Assembly (NCBI GenBank): GCA_023268255.1 | Contig: JALNJX010000003.1 | Coordinates: 175,896 to 239,895 of the forward strand | Source: Candidatus Wolframiiraptor sinensis | GTDB lineage: Archaea; Thermoproteota; Nitrososphaeria_A; Caldarchaeales; Wolframiiraptoraceae | Direction: 5' to 3' | Length of the DNA: 64,000 nucleotides | In this document: positions 1 to 8,521 of the stretch, in pieces | Layout of the letters: each line of letters starts with the position of its first letter | How positions within the stretch are numbered: the first letter of the stretch is position 1 | Position numbers and translations under genes: made by a program | Notes under the pieces: model-generated | Told to the model about the DNA's origin: nothing | Databases searched by the model: none | Seen by the model: the letters and a program-made list of their open reading frames with translations, nothing else

Positions 1-2
1 TC

Positions 3-314
3 GCCCTGGCAGCATTCGACGCTGATAAGCTCGAGGGAGAGGAGCTGATTATGAGGTTCGCGAGGAGCGGCGAGGAGTTCCTCGGAATAGGGATGAATAG
101 GCCGAAGAAGCTCGGAGGAGAGGAGATAGTCGTCGCGGACTCCAAGAGGCTGATAGCGATATATCCATACCGCGACGCGGACTACAGCAAGGTTACCCTC
201 GAGACCAGTAGAATATACCTGATGACGTGCGGAGTGCCCGGGATAAGCCTAGAGGATCTCGAGAGAGCGGAGGACCTCGCAACCCAGTACATCATGAGAT
301 TCTGCCGGGAGTGA
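3..314 (+). CDS. B3/B4-domain protein, C-terminal part (cut by window start)
   Basis: The frame is open from base 3, so only the last ~103 residues are visible. The sequence has the pattern of the stand-alone B3/B4 domain family (COG3382, related to the tRNA-editing/binding domain of PheRS beta): GEEFLGIGM, then ALYPYRDA-like IAIYPYRDADYSKVT, then a GVPGI block and a helical end. The domain in PheRS beta contacts or edits aminoacyl-tRNA; the role of the stand-alone form is unsettled. An ATG at 51 would remove conserved sequence, so it is internal. Family recognition is from memory of the motif order. Confidence 0.8.
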   Translation, partial: ALAAFDADKLEGEELIMRFARSGEEFLGIGMNRPKKLGGEEIVVADSKRLIAIYPYRDADYSKVTLETSRIYLMTCGVPGISLEDLERAEDLATQYIMRFCRE

Positions 315-315
315 T

Positions 316-567
316 TTACCGATGAATGAAGTTCTCCTTTAAGCAGCTGCCCATGCCTGAATCTGTTAGCCGCGCACAAGCATATGTGTAATCCTCGAGC
401 TTGCGATTCAACACTTCTAAGAATCCGGGAAATATCTCCAAGCGATGCTTGTGAGGAGCGTCGGAACTACTGATGTCCACGCGGATGAGAACTCCTGTAA
501 AGCATCTCCTGCACTCAAATCCCCTGCAGCCAAAATATACCATCCTTAGATAGGAGATCCTAAGCAT
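316..567 (-). CDS. Possible small Cys-rich hypothetical protein
   Basis: An 83-codon frame between the B3/B4 gene and the tRNA. It contains a CRGFECRRC cluster near residues 14-22 and then a stretch of ordinary, protein-like composition. No family is recognised. The second ATG (position 543) sits just before the Cys cluster and could be the start. No clear TATA or Shine-Dalgarno signal was found. It could equally be a non-coding open frame or the remnant of a zinc-binding protein. Confidence 0.3.
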   Translation of the reverse strand: MLRISYLRMVYFGCRGFECRRCFTGVLIRVDISSSDAPHKHRLEIFPGFLEVLNRKLEDYTYACARLTDSGMGSCLKENFIHR

Positions 568-624
568 TCTCTGGATGTTTCATAGTGTTTAGAGCGGGCA
601 AGCGATAGGAGGAGAGGAGAATGG

Positions 625-751
625 TAGCCCGGCCCGGATTCGAACCGGGGTCCTCGGGGCTCTCCTCGGAGAGCCCGATCCAGAGCCCGAGATCCTTAAC
701 CCCCACAACTATTCTGACCAGCTGTGGGTTTGGCCGCTAGACGACCGGGCT
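625..751 (-). tRNA. tRNA-Gln(CUG) with two introns
   Basis: Read on the minus strand, the acceptor AGCCCGG (751-745) pairs with CCGGGCU (632-626), discriminator A at 625. The T arm is CCCGG-UUCGAAU-CCGGG and the anticodon stem UCGGG/CCCGA carries loop CUCUGG with anticodon CUG at 683-681. The gene is 127 nt long. The excess is explained by two insertions: about 34 nt in the D loop (about 733-700, held by a CCCACA/UGUGGG hairpin) and about 20 nt next to the anticodon at the canonical 37/38 site (about 679-660, with its own GCUCUC/GAGAGC hairpin). Exact splice points are uncertain by one or two bases. No CCA is encoded. Confidence 0.9.
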
Positions 752-1061
752 TCCCCGGGATAATACTATCTCTCAGGCTTCTATTAAAACATAAGATCCG
801 GGGGTGAGGCCTGGGAGGATGCTTTGACCACTTTAAGGCGTGCTAATGCTGAGGATGCTTCGTCGCGGATCATCTTCTCCCCGTTATTCGCGGAGTGTTC
901 TCACGCGATATACGCGGATCTTATCCGCAGCCGGCGATGTTCTCTCGAGCATATTCTTCGAATCCGAATATCCAGTAGCATACCTAGAGGTTTCTCGCGA
1001 ATTATTTTCTGGCCATTTTGAGATGAATGGATAAAGCCGCTGACTCGAAAGCGCCGCCGCC
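752..1061. other. Gene-poor spacer between tRNA-Gln and the methylase
   Basis: About 310 nt with no convincing gene. Two overlapping ~65-codon frames on the plus strand are Ser/Arg-rich and look like chance frames. An A/T-rich stretch at 781-792 could be an upstream promoter for the tRNA on the minus strand. A weak TATA-like GGATAAAG near 1029-1036 lies about 28 nt before the TTG start of the methylase. Confidence 0.4.
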
Positions 1062-2267
1062 TTGCAGGCTACATGCCTTCTGAGCTATGAGCTCACGGAT
1101 TCGTGGAAGCGGGCGAGGGATGGATGGGGTATCGCCCTACATAGGATCTGCTCTAGGACTGGAAGCTTCCCCCCGGCTCTAGCCTACTACTTCATCATGA
1201 AGTACTCGAGGTTCGGGGACGTGGTTCTCGACCCGTTTAGCGGTAAGGGGACTGCGCCGCTCGAGGCTTGCCTAAACGGCAGGGTCGGAATAGGCAATGA
1301 CCTCTCTCCGGAGGCCTATGTCTTGACTAAGGCGAAGGTTAGGCCCGTCCCCTACAAGCGCGTTTTAGAATGGATAAGGTGGGCTGAGGCCAGGATGAAT
1401 CCCTCGAGCTACAGGTTATCCGAAGTCAGCGATGACGTCAAGGCGTTCTTCAGCAATTACACGCTGAGGCAGATTCTCGCGGTGCGCGACCTGATAGATG
1501 AGACTGGCGACGAGGATCTCGCGAACTTCATCAGAGCTCTCATGCTCGGGATACTCCACGGCCCGACGAGAATGCATCTAAGCGTCAGGTGCTCCCATTC
1601 CTTCTCCATGGCGCCTGGCTACGTGAAGAGGTATGTTAGGGAGAATTGCGTGAGGAAGCCGAGGAGAAACGTGCTGAGGTGCTTGAGGATGAAGGCCGAG
1701 AGGGTTTTCAGGGATGGGATACCGGCGGTTAGGGGCGAGGCGTACATGGAGGATGCTAGAAGACTCCCGATCGAGGATGAGTCCGTGGACTTCGTCATAA
1801 CCTCGCCACCATACTTCAATATGCAGACATATGCTTGGGATAACTGGCTCAGGCTCTGGTTCCTGGGATACGATTACGAGGACGTCGCGCGGAGGCTTTT
1901 CCACACCGAGTCCGTCAAGAAGTTCAAGCAGTTCATCAAGGATGTTTTGGAGGAGATCTTCAGGGTTCTTAAATGGGATAGAGCCGCGGTGATAGTTCTC
2001 GGAAGGGTTAAGCTGAAGGGCATGATAATAGACATGGCCGAGGTAACAGCGCCGATCGCGGAGGAAATGGGATTCAAGGTTGCTGGAATAATCTCCGACT
2101 CCATACCAAAGTCGAACAAGCATCTCTGGTACCTGAAGGAAGATGACGGGGTCAGTAAGGAGGTGATACTGGAGCTCCATAAGGGGGACTTCGAGCCGAG
2201 CCCGATCCGCATAGACTGGGAGAATGCGAAGCCGCTGACGATCGCGAGGGAGGAGGTGGTTGGATGA
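1062..2267 (+). CDS. DNA methylase, N4-cytosine/N6-adenine type
   Basis: Transfers a methyl group from S-adenosylmethionine to an exocyclic amine of a DNA base. The SAM-binding motif DPFSGKGT lies near residue 57 and the catalytic TSPPY motif near residue 246, so motif I precedes motif IV; the family otherwise varies. About 400 residues is enough for a methylase plus target-recognition region between the motifs. The TTG start at 1062 is the only good option before DPFSGKGT. The stop overlaps the next gene by 4 nt (ATGA), which implies translational coupling. It may be the modification half of a restriction or other defence pair. Target site unknown. Confidence 0.85.
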   Translation: MQATCLLSYELTDSWKRARDGWGIALHRICSRTGSFPPALAYYFIMKYSRFGDVVLDPFSGKGTAPLEACLNGRVGIGNDLSPEAYVLTKAKVRPVPYKRVLEWIRWAEARMNPSSYRLSEVSDDVKAFFSNYTLRQILAVRDLIDETGDEDLANFIRALMLGILHGPTRMHLSVRCSHSFSMAPGYVKRYVRENCVRKPRRNVLRCLRMKAERVFRDGIPAVRGEAYMEDARRLPIEDESVDFVITSPPYFNMQTYAWDNWLRLWFLGYDYEDVARRLFHTESVKKFKQFIKDVLEEIFRVLKWDRAAVIVLGRVKLKGMIIDMAEVTAPIAEEMGFKVAGIISDSIPKSNKHLWYLKEDDGVSKEVILELHKGDFEPSPIRIDWENAKPLTIAREEVVG

Positions 2268-3355
2268 TACTGGAGGCTCACGGCGACATCTGCAGGCTCG
2301 GCTACCTCAGGATAATACCATGCCTGCTGGAGGATGAGGCTCCGAAGACGTTCGATTTCCTCGCATCCGTCCTCCACGAGATCGTCAGGAGCGTTGGCGA
2401 CAGGGATTTCCTGACTGGGCGGCCGATCGGCCTCATAACCAGCCTCGTGAACGCTAGAAACTACGTAACCCTGGCCGCGGAGCTCGACCTGATAGATAGG
2501 AAGAGCCAGAGGCTTGGGGTCTTTGGGAAGCTTTACCTGTGCTCGAGAAGCGCCTCAAGATTTAGGAGGCTCGTAGAGGGAGATAGGTCTATGAGGCTGA
2601 TAGACCTCCTGATGCTGAATGATGCCGAGAAGCTCTTCTTCCTCTGGAACATCTTCACGAGAGACTACCCGTTCATACAAATGATAGTCGGCTGGGCGAT
2701 AAAGAAGGGGAAGTTCAGGAGGCAGGAGGCGATGATATACGCGATGGAGGAGGCCTATCCGCAGGCGCTGAAGCGGGTTCTGCCAAAGAGCAGGATGAGG
2801 GAGGTTCAAGAGGCCGAGAAGTTCAGGGAGCGCAGGCTCATGATAAGAGATAAGGTCGAGTGGATAAAGAGCAGCCAGTACGCGAAGTACAGGCACATAG
2901 CTCCGCCGAGATTCGAGTGGCTTGTCGACTGCGGCGTGCTCAAGCGGAGCGGTAGGGGAAAATACGAAGTGAATACTCAGATGATCTATGACCCCGAGAG
3001 AATATTGAAGCTCGCATCCCTTCCGCCGGAGAGGATCGAGCAATACCTCTTCGGGGAGTTCCTTAAGCCGCTTGAGAAGGTGTATAGGCAGGCCGACAGG
3101 TACGAGGCATCAAGAGCAATCATCGAGACGTATAACATCATGAGCAGGCATTTCGGGGAGAACGTTGACCTGTTAAGGCTCGAGTGCATGGCGATAATAT
3201 CGCTGATAGAATTAGGCTCGATAGCTAATCTAAGCATGATGCACGACGCATTCAATAGCCTCGCGATACAGTTCCCCGACAAAGTCTATGTTACGCCAGG
3301 ATCCAGAGGAGGATCACCTTTAGCCTACATCGATGTGAGAAGCCTGGAGCTCTAA
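2264..3355 (+). CDS. Uncharacterised partner of the DNA methylase
   Basis: A 363-residue protein translated in overlap with the methylase. I do not recognise a family. It is rich in helices and basic residues. The segment around residues 205-245 (HIAPPRFEWLVDCGVLKRSG, then a KYEV strand) looks like a winged-helix with a beta wing, and an earlier one (about 45-95: IGLITSLVNARNYVTLAAEL, IDRKSQRLGVFGKLYL) looks like another. No PD-ExK, HNH or GIY-YIG motif was found by eye. By position it could be a cognate restriction endonuclease with an unknown nuclease fold, a specificity subunit or a regulator. It converges with glnA, 16 nt apart. Confidence 0.55.
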   Translation: MILEAHGDICRLGYLRIIPCLLEDEAPKTFDFLASVLHEIVRSVGDRDFLTGRPIGLITSLVNARNYVTLAAELDLIDRKSQRLGVFGKLYLCSRSASRFRRLVEGDRSMRLIDLLMLNDAEKLFFLWNIFTRDYPFIQMIVGWAIKKGKFRRQEAMIYAMEEAYPQALKRVLPKSRMREVQEAEKFRERRLMIRDKVEWIKSSQYAKYRHIAPPRFEWLVDCGVLKRSGRGKYEVNTQMIYDPERILKLASLPPERIEQYLFGEFLKPLEKVYRQADRYEASRAIIETYNIMSRHFGENVDLLRLECMAIISLIELGSIANLSMMHDAFNSLAIQFPDKVYVTPGSRGGSPLAYIDVRSLEL

Positions 3356-3371
3356 AGTCTGCTCGAGCTCG

Positions 3372-4607
3372 CTAAACGTCGAAGTATTTCTCGTATTCCC
3401 AGTCCGTTATCCTCCGGGTGGCGTAATCCTCCCACTCCTGCCTCTTCAGCTTGATGAAGTTCTCGCCGGCCAGCCGTAGAGAGCTCCTGAGCAGCTTATC
3501 CTCCTCCAGAGCATCCAAAGCCTTCTCGAGAGTTTGGGGCAGGGTTGGAAGATCCCTATACAGCCCATACTCGTAGATGTCCTTCTCGATGGGCTCAGGG
3601 GGCTCTAGGTTTCTCTTGACGCCGTCCATTCCGGCCGCCAGCAGGACCGTGAACAGCAGATACGGGTTCGAGGATGGATCAGGAGCTCTATACTCTATCC
3701 TCGCCCCAGCTTTTCCGCGGAATTCCGGCACTCTTATCAGGGCATCCCTATTCTTCATGCCCCAGTAGACGTATTTCGGAGCCTCGAATTCTCCCAGCCT
3801 CTTATACGAGTTCACGGTCGGGTTCGCGATGGCGGTAATTCCATCTACGTGCTCAAAGATTCCGGCTATGAAGTTCCTCGCCAGGCTGGAGAGGCCATAG
3901 GGATCACGCTCATCATAGAAGAGGTTATCCTCGCCGGCCCAGATGCTCATGTGTATGTGGAACCCGTTTCCGGGCTTGCCATGGAATGGCTTGGGCATGA
4001 ATGAAGCTTTTAGGTCCATTGACTCGCAGACCAGCTTGATGATGTTCTTCGTTAGGAGGGTCTTATCGGCGATCCTCAGCCCCTGGTCGTGAAGTATGTC
4101 GACCTCATTCTGGCCAGGCCCAACCTCATGATGACTTATGCTCCATTCGATGCCAGCTTCCGAGAGCTTCTCAGCTATCCTTATCTTGATCGCGTTCGCC
4201 TTATCCCTCGGGGAGACGTCGAAGTAGCTTCCACTGTCGATGGGCTCCCCATCCTTGAGCACGTAGAACTCCAGCTCGCCGGCGGCGATGAACGTGAAGC
4301 CCTCATTTTTCTCGAGCCTCATGAGCATGTCCTTCAAGATGGTTCTAGGGTCTCCGTCGAATGGGGCGCCATTCTTATAGACGTCGCAGAAATAGGTCTT
4401 CACGCCGTTAACCGTGTAGTGCGCGCTTGAGTCCACTACAAGCATCATATCGCTCTCGAATCTCCTAGCGAAGCCCTCTATCGATGAGCCATCGAACCAA
4501 ATGCCCCTGGATACGGCCCTCTCAAACTCCCGCTCGGAGATCAGCACCTCCTTGAGCACGCCATTGATATCCGAGAACCTTAAGCTGATTATGGAGCTCA
4601 AATCCAC
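3372..4607 (-). CDS. glnA: Glutamine synthetase, type I
   Basis: Makes glutamine from glutamate, ammonia and ATP in the cytoplasm. Family motifs are in order: WFDGSSIEGF near residue 37, ELEFYVL (metal/ATP site), HHEVGPGQNEVD, GNGFHIHMS, NPTVNSYKRL and RIEYRAPDPSSNPYL. At 411 residues it is at the short end for type I enzymes, which run about 440-470. Whether a functional adenylylation tyrosine is present in the GLYRDLP region is uncertain. The gene stands alone, divergent from aIF5A with about 100 nt between the starts. No nitrogen-regulatory partner (PII or AmtB) lies nearby. Confidence 0.95.
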   Translation of the reverse strand: MDLSSIISLRFSDINGVLKEVLISEREFERAVSRGIWFDGSSIEGFARRFESDMMLVVDSSAHYTVNGVKTYFCDVYKNGAPFDGDPRTILKDMLMRLEKNEGFTFIAAGELEFYVLKDGEPIDSGSYFDVSPRDKANAIKIRIAEKLSEAGIEWSISHHEVGPGQNEVDILHDQGLRIADKTLLTKNIIKLVCESMDLKASFMPKPFHGKPGNGFHIHMSIWAGEDNLFYDERDPYGLSSLARNFIAGIFEHVDGITAIANPTVNSYKRLGEFEAPKYVYWGMKNRDALIRVPEFRGKAGARIEYRAPDPSSNPYLLFTVLLAAGMDGVKRNLEPPEPIEKDIYEYGLYRDLPTLPQTLEKALDALEEDKLLRSSLRLAGENFIKLKRQEWEDYATRRITDWEYEKYFDV

Positions 4608-4676
4608 GCCGCGAGTGAAATAACGGATCTTAAAAGCTTTGATGTCCCTCGTCGAGCCACACGGCGGAGAACACCC

Positions 4677-4684
4677 TTATATAT
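4677..4684 (+). promoter_or_regulatory. TATA box of the aIF5A gene
   Basis: TTATATAT lies 27 nt before the ATG at 4711, preceded by a purine-containing BRE-like stretch. Transcription would begin at or next to the ATG, giving a leaderless mRNA. This decides the start codon of aIF5A against the upstream in-frame ATG at 4639. Confidence 0.7.
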
Positions 4685-4710
4685 GCGAATTATCCGGATT
4701 TTCGGAGAAC

Positions 4711-5106
4711 ATGAGCAAGCCCGCCGAGCTCGGCTCGCTTAAGGTCGGCCATAATATTGTGATAGATGGCGAGCCCTGTAGGATTGTGGAGCTGGAGAAG
4801 AGCAAGCCGGGGAAGCATGGCTCGGCTAAGGTCAGGATCGTGGCAATAGGGATTTTCGATAATGTTAAGCGGACGCTCGTGGGGCCGGCGGATAGCAAGG
4901 TCGAGGTGCCGATAATCGAGAAGAAGACGGGCCAAGTGGTCTCCATGGGAGACATGGTCAGCGTTATGGATAATGAGACCTATGAGATAGTCGAGGTCCC
5001 GATCCCGCAGGATGAAAAGCTCCGCGAGAGGCTCGAGCCCGGCGCAACGGTCGAGTACTGGAGGATCATGGGGAGGTACATGATAGTCAACGTGAAGACA
5101 GGCTAA
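4711..5106 (+). CDS. eif5a: Translation initiation factor aIF5A
   Basis: Binds the ribosome and relieves stalling on poly-proline and similar stretches. The loop [10 protein letters not shown] near residues 31-40 holds the lysine that is converted to hypusine or deoxyhypusine; the rest is an SH3-like barrel followed by an OB fold. 131 residues is the normal archaeal length. The longer in-frame start at 4639 lies upstream of the TATA box, so I place the start at 4711. The neighbour Dph6 modifies another translation factor (aEF2), convergent 20 nt away. Confidence 0.95.
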   Translation: MSKPAELGSLKVGHNIVIDGEPCRIVELEKSKPGKHGSAKVRIVAIGIFDNVKRTLVGPADSKVEVPIIEKKTGQVVSMGDMVSVMDNETYEIVEVPIPQDEKLRERLEPGATVEYWRIMGRYMIVNVKTG

Positions 5107-5126
5107 GCCGTCTCAGCTTGGCCATC

Positions 5127-5816
5127 TTACTTTTTGATGAGCCTCGCATCCTTGACAATTAGGAAGCCGCTATACCCGCTCCAGCTGACCTCGTAATCCA
5201 GGATCTCGAGTTTTTTCCTGAATAGGGGCGAGTCCAGCACGAGCGTCTCGAACTCGCCGCCCTCGCCGAGTAGATCCACGCCATACCTCTCGGAGAGGGA
5301 GTGGAGCAGAATTATCAGCTCCTGGTCGATGATCTTCCCCAGGAGCTCCCTTCCCAGCCCCATGGCCGCGACGCCCACGATCATGGCGGCTATTCCGCTG
5401 GAGATGATCTCATCGAGAAGCTGGCTTGGATCTCTCATCCAGAGGGGGGCGATGAACTCCAGCCCTAGCTCCTTGCACAATCGCTGGAAGAGCTCGTGCT
5501 GGGACCCGCTTCTACTGACCCCCGATAGCAGGCCATCAACCTCATCCCCGATGAGCTCGATGGCATCCCTGAGGGCGCGAATCTCATCCTCCCTAGACGC
5601 TGACCTCGCTGCAACCATGATCTGCCTTCTTCCCATGGCTCTCGCTTGGAGCCCGGTAACCCAGATATTGGGATAATGAAAATAGTAGGATTCATCGGAG
5701 GCGGGCTTGATCGTGATCAAGTAGTCAACGTGATAGCCCATGGACTCGGCCAGCTGTATTGCCAGCGTCGAGTCCTTTCCGCCGCTGAAGAGAGCCGCCA
5801 GCCTCTTAGCGCCCAA
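5127..5816 (-). CDS. dph6: Diphthine--ammonia ligase
   Basis: Last step of diphthamide synthesis on elongation factor 2: amidation of diphthine using ATP and ammonia. The N-terminal PP-loop LFSGGKDSTLA is at residues 9-19. The body has the conserved pattern of the family (SGSQHELFQRLCKELGLEF, APLW, GEGGEFETLV). 229 residues is usual for the archaeal single-domain form. The start is TTG, preceded by GGTGAAGGTGG-type Shine-Dalgarno sequence and a TATA element (GATATAAGG, about 5851-5859 on the minus strand). Confidence 0.92.
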   Translation of the reverse strand: MGAKRLAALFSGGKDSTLAIQLAESMGYHVDYLITIKPASDESYYFHYPNIWVTGLQARAMGRRQIMVAARSASREDEIRALRDAIELIGDEVDGLLSGVSRSGSQHELFQRLCKELGLEFIAPLWMRDPSQLLDEIISSGIAAMIVGVAAMGLGRELLGKIIDQELIILLHSLSERYGVDLLGEGGEFETLVLDSPLFRKKLEILDYEVSWSGYSGFLIVKDARLIKK

Positions 5817-5995
5817 TACCCACCTTCACCGCCTCCGAATTTGCGTAAAAGCCTTATATCTCATCCTCCGCGCGAATACCTCGGAGAACCCGTGAAAAGA
5901 TCTTGGGATGGAGAAGCTCTTGATAAGCGTGAAAGAAGAATAATCATGAGGATGAGCGCTGGAGTGAAGCTGCAAAAAGCCGATCGAACATGGAC

Positions 5996-7096
5996 TTAGT
6001 ATACCAAATCACTTAGCCTCCCCAGCTTAACGGCATTCTTTATCTCCCTGGCTATTCTCCTGCCGGTGGACATGGGCTCATCATGGTAGTATGGGGAGTA
6101 TGGGGAGCCCATGGGATAGAGGTTTGTCCCGGCGACGATTCTAGCCGAGATCTCGAAGACCACGAATCCGCGTCTCGGATGATATATCGTCTCGAGACAG
6201 AATGGGCCTATGAGGCCGGGATCGAAGAGCCTTCGCGCCGCCGATGCTATCTTCGCAGCTGCCTCCAAGAGATCGACGATAAACTTCTCCCTGACAATGA
6301 CGGGAGTATTCCCGGCCACAGTATAGTCCAAGTATTCCTCGATCATGTCAGGGAATCCTCGATAAATCTCGTCTATGATCTCGAGCCTCCGATCCATTCC
6401 GAGGAGCTCGAGCCTGCCATGCGCAAGCCCCGGGAGATTCGGCCTCTCTAGGGGTGAGAGGAAGAAGTGGGGATAGAACCTGACGCCGGGGATGAACTCC
6501 TCGATTATGAAGCCGGTCTCGCCGCTCATAGAACCTCTCATCCTGAGCTCATCGAGCTTCCTCCTGAGCTCGCTCGGGCTCGATGCCCTGAAATACCCTC
6601 TTCCGCCTTTAGCGCCATGAAGCTTCACCATAACCGGGCCATCTATCTCATCCGGCGACGCGTATCGCCTTGGAGCCCTCACCCCGGCCTCCGCAATCCA
6701 CCTCCTCTGCTTCTCCCTATCTCCCTCCCAGTAGAGAGTGCGCCTATTCCCGAACATCGGAACCCTGAGTCTCTCGAGGATGTTCTCGGCGCCGACGTAT
6801 TCGACGAAGGAGCCGTGGGGTATGATCAGCGCGCTCTCAGAGATCAGTTTTTCCTGAAACTCCTCCTTCAGGATATCGCTGTAGCTCTCGACCTCCATCA
6901 TGATCTCGGGGCTCGCCTTCGGAAAGCTCTCATAATATGGCCTATTCCTCCTCAATGCTATTCCTATAGTGCCGAAGCCCTCCATCCTAGCTCCGTGAAA
7001 TATTTGGAGAGCGGAGTGGGAGCAGATCGTGGCGATCCTGATGTCCCCCTCATCATATCTAGAGAGAATCCTCAGCAGCTCCTCCCTAGGTATCAT
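5996..7096 (-). CDS. PurP-family formyltransferase/ATP-grasp ligase, paralogue 1
   Basis: PurP makes FAICAR from AICAR, formate and ATP, the ninth step of archaeal purine synthesis. This 366-residue copy has the family layout: N-terminal Rossmann-like part with SHSALQI, the PMFGNR block, then ATP-grasp sequence (VMVKLHGAKGGRGYF, FIIEEFIPG, GPFCLETI, FEISARIVAGTN). It starts inside the stop of the second copy (ATGA overlap), so both are co-translated. Many archaea carry two PurP paralogues and the second may have another substrate. No other purine gene is in the window, so the pathway context is missing. Confidence 0.85.
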   Translation of the reverse strand: MIPREELLRILSRYDEGDIRIATICSHSALQIFHGARMEGFGTIGIALRRNRPYYESFPKASPEIMMEVESYSDILKEEFQEKLISESALIIPHGSFVEYVGAENILERLRVPMFGNRRTLYWEGDREKQRRWIAEAGVRAPRRYASPDEIDGPVMVKLHGAKGGRGYFRASSPSELRRKLDELRMRGSMSGETGFIIEEFIPGVRFYPHFFLSPLERPNLPGLAHGRLELLGMDRRLEIIDEIYRGFPDMIEEYLDYTVAGNTPVIVREKFIVDLLEAAAKIASAARRLFDPGLIGPFCLETIYHPRRGFVVFEISARIVAGTNLYPMGSPYSPYYHDEPMSTGRRIAREIKNAVKLGRLSDLVY

Positions 7097-8232
7097 GTTA
7101 AGAGATCGAGGAGCCTATCCTGCTTTAAGGATTCCCTGATCTCGAGCGCTATCCTCCTCCCGACGCTCATGGAAAATCCCCAAAGATTCTCGGAGTATGG
7201 AGTGAACTTTGTTCCAGGGGACCCGGGAACCCTGACGCTCAGATCATAGACCACTATGTCCTCGTGCGGCGGGCCCGGGATGATCATGCTCTGGAGGGCG
7301 AAGGGGCCTATGATTCCCGGTGGATACTCTTCTCTCGCAGCCTTCACGAGCTTCTCTGCGAGCTCGAAAGCTCTCTCGAGAAGGGACTCCCTGACGGTGC
7401 AGGCTATGTGCCCGACCTCGATAGTCTTGAGCTCCATGTGCTTAAGGACCTCAACTTGATAGGGCGCGGGCAGCCTCATTATTCCCTCGAGGTTCGTCTG
7501 CCTCCGCGTATCCACGCCGAGGAGCTCGACCTCGCCGGTGAGCGGCGAGTAGAAGAAGTTGAAATTGAATGGCGCGCCGACTATGAACTCCTCGATCACC
7601 GCCCTCTCAAGCCCCTCTCGCGTCAGGGCCCTCTTCCGAATGAGATCCTCGGCCTTCTCCTCGAATTCTCTAGGAGAGGATGCTAGGAAGAATGCCCTCT
7701 CAAATCCTCTCGCCGCCTCAGGAGCCTTCACGAGCGCGAGCCCATCTATCTCAGATGGATCTCTGAAAATCCTTGGATGGGGGATTCCGGCCTTCTCCAT
7801 CAGGTAATACTGATTGCGCTCAACATCCCGCTCCTCCACCTTCAAGAGAAACCTATTCCCGAACATGGGTATCCTGAATTCATCCTCCAGGGCCCGGTAG
7901 CCAACGTATACGCAGAGGGATCTATGGGGGATGAATATCGTGCTTCTCGACCTTAGCTCTAACTGCACATCGTCGCGCAAGATCTCCCTGAACTTATCTA
8001 GAATTATTGCGTCATCGACCACGCCGACCTCGCGGCCGAAGATAATCCTCCTCCTATAGTAATTGGCATAAGTCTTCTCCCTCCCCTTCTCGCAAACCAC
8101 TACCGTCTTGAACCCCTCATCTTTCGCGCCCCTGCATATTTCTAGGGCCGAGTGGCTTCCGAGAACCCCGATCCTCAAATCATCTCGGGAGTAGCCCTCA
8201 ATAATCGAGGCTATCTCATCCTTGCCTATCAT
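7093..8232 (-). CDS. purP: PurP-family formyltransferase/ATP-grasp ligase, paralogue 2
   Basis: Same family as the downstream gene and first in the two-gene operon. It shows GSHSALEICRGAKDEGF, IPMFGNRFLL, a ligase domain with LVKAPEAARGFERAF, VIEEFIVGAPFNFN, GPFALQSMI and SVRVPGSPGTKFTPYS. The ORF opens with GTG at 8250, but the ATG at 8232 gives the usual MIGKDEI-type N terminus and is preferred. Which of the two paralogues is the true FAICAR synthetase cannot be settled from sequence alone. Confidence 0.85.
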   Translation of the reverse strand: MIGKDEIASIIEGYSRDDLRIGVLGSHSALEICRGAKDEGFKTVVVCEKGREKTYANYYRRRIIFGREVGVVDDAIILDKFREILRDDVQLELRSRSTIFIPHRSLCVYVGYRALEDEFRIPMFGNRFLLKVEERDVERNQYYLMEKAGIPHPRIFRDPSEIDGLALVKAPEAARGFERAFFLASSPREFEEKAEDLIRKRALTREGLERAVIEEFIVGAPFNFNFFYSPLTGEVELLGVDTRRQTNLEGIMRLPAPYQVEVLKHMELKTIEVGHIACTVRESLLERAFELAEKLVKAAREEYPPGIIGPFALQSMIIPGPPHEDIVVYDLSVRVPGSPGTKFTPYSENLWGFSMSVGRRIALEIRESLKQDRLLDLLT

Positions 8233-8278
8233 GGCCCGGAATGCTAGCACGCTGGAGGCTTAATTAAAGGTAACCTCG

Positions 8279-8425
8279 AGAGGAACATAACTTATTTCCA
8301 TCAGGGCTTTTATTTTGTCCCTCCACCCGTAGCGCCATTGATGCAAGCCCCCAGGACGCTCAGCACCCTCTTCTGGTTCCTTGCCTTCGTCAAAAAGCAT
8401 GCCTATCTCTTCTCAATATGGTAAT
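8279..8425 (-). pseudogene. Remnant of IS110-like transposase C terminus and element end
   Basis: On the plus strand the stretch CATCAGGGCTTTTATTTTG followed by CCTCCACCCGTAGC repeats the end of the transposase genes at 29.5 and 63.5 kb. Further on, TCTGGTTCCTTGCC and CTTCTCAATATGG match the copy at 63.6 kb. The reading frame is broken by small indels and stops, and the flanking GGAACATAACTTATTT is a decayed version of the conserved GGAGC-segment-ACCAC. It is the fossil of an old insertion between purP and the surface-protein gene. Confidence 0.7.
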
Positions 8426-8479
8426 TCGCTCGATCCACTAACGACGCGCACCAATAAGCGTTAAGCACGTCTGAGAACA

Positions 8480-8487
8480 TTTATAAT
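8480..8487 (+). promoter_or_regulatory. TATA box of the surface-protein operon
   Basis: TTTATAAT lies 35-42 nt before the ATG at 8522. Transcription would start near 8510 and leave a short leader containing GAGGGG, a Shine-Dalgarno sequence just before the ATG. Confidence 0.55.
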
Positions 8488-8521
8488 CGGCTTCTCACAC
8501 GAGCTTACTTTTGAGGGGAAA

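Noticed and set aside
824..1034. Two overlapping ~65-codon frames before the DNA methylase
   Set aside because: Ser/Arg-rich, no start signals, and both read the same DNA. Treated as chance frames.
4089..4430. 113-codon plus-strand frame inside glnA
   Set aside because: It is an antisense shadow of a clearly coding glutamine synthetase gene.
5893..5999. Possible 35-residue basic peptide on the plus strand between dph6 and the PurP gene
   Set aside because: The only TATA-like element there fits dph6 on the minus strand, and the frame overlaps the PurP end. No protein features.
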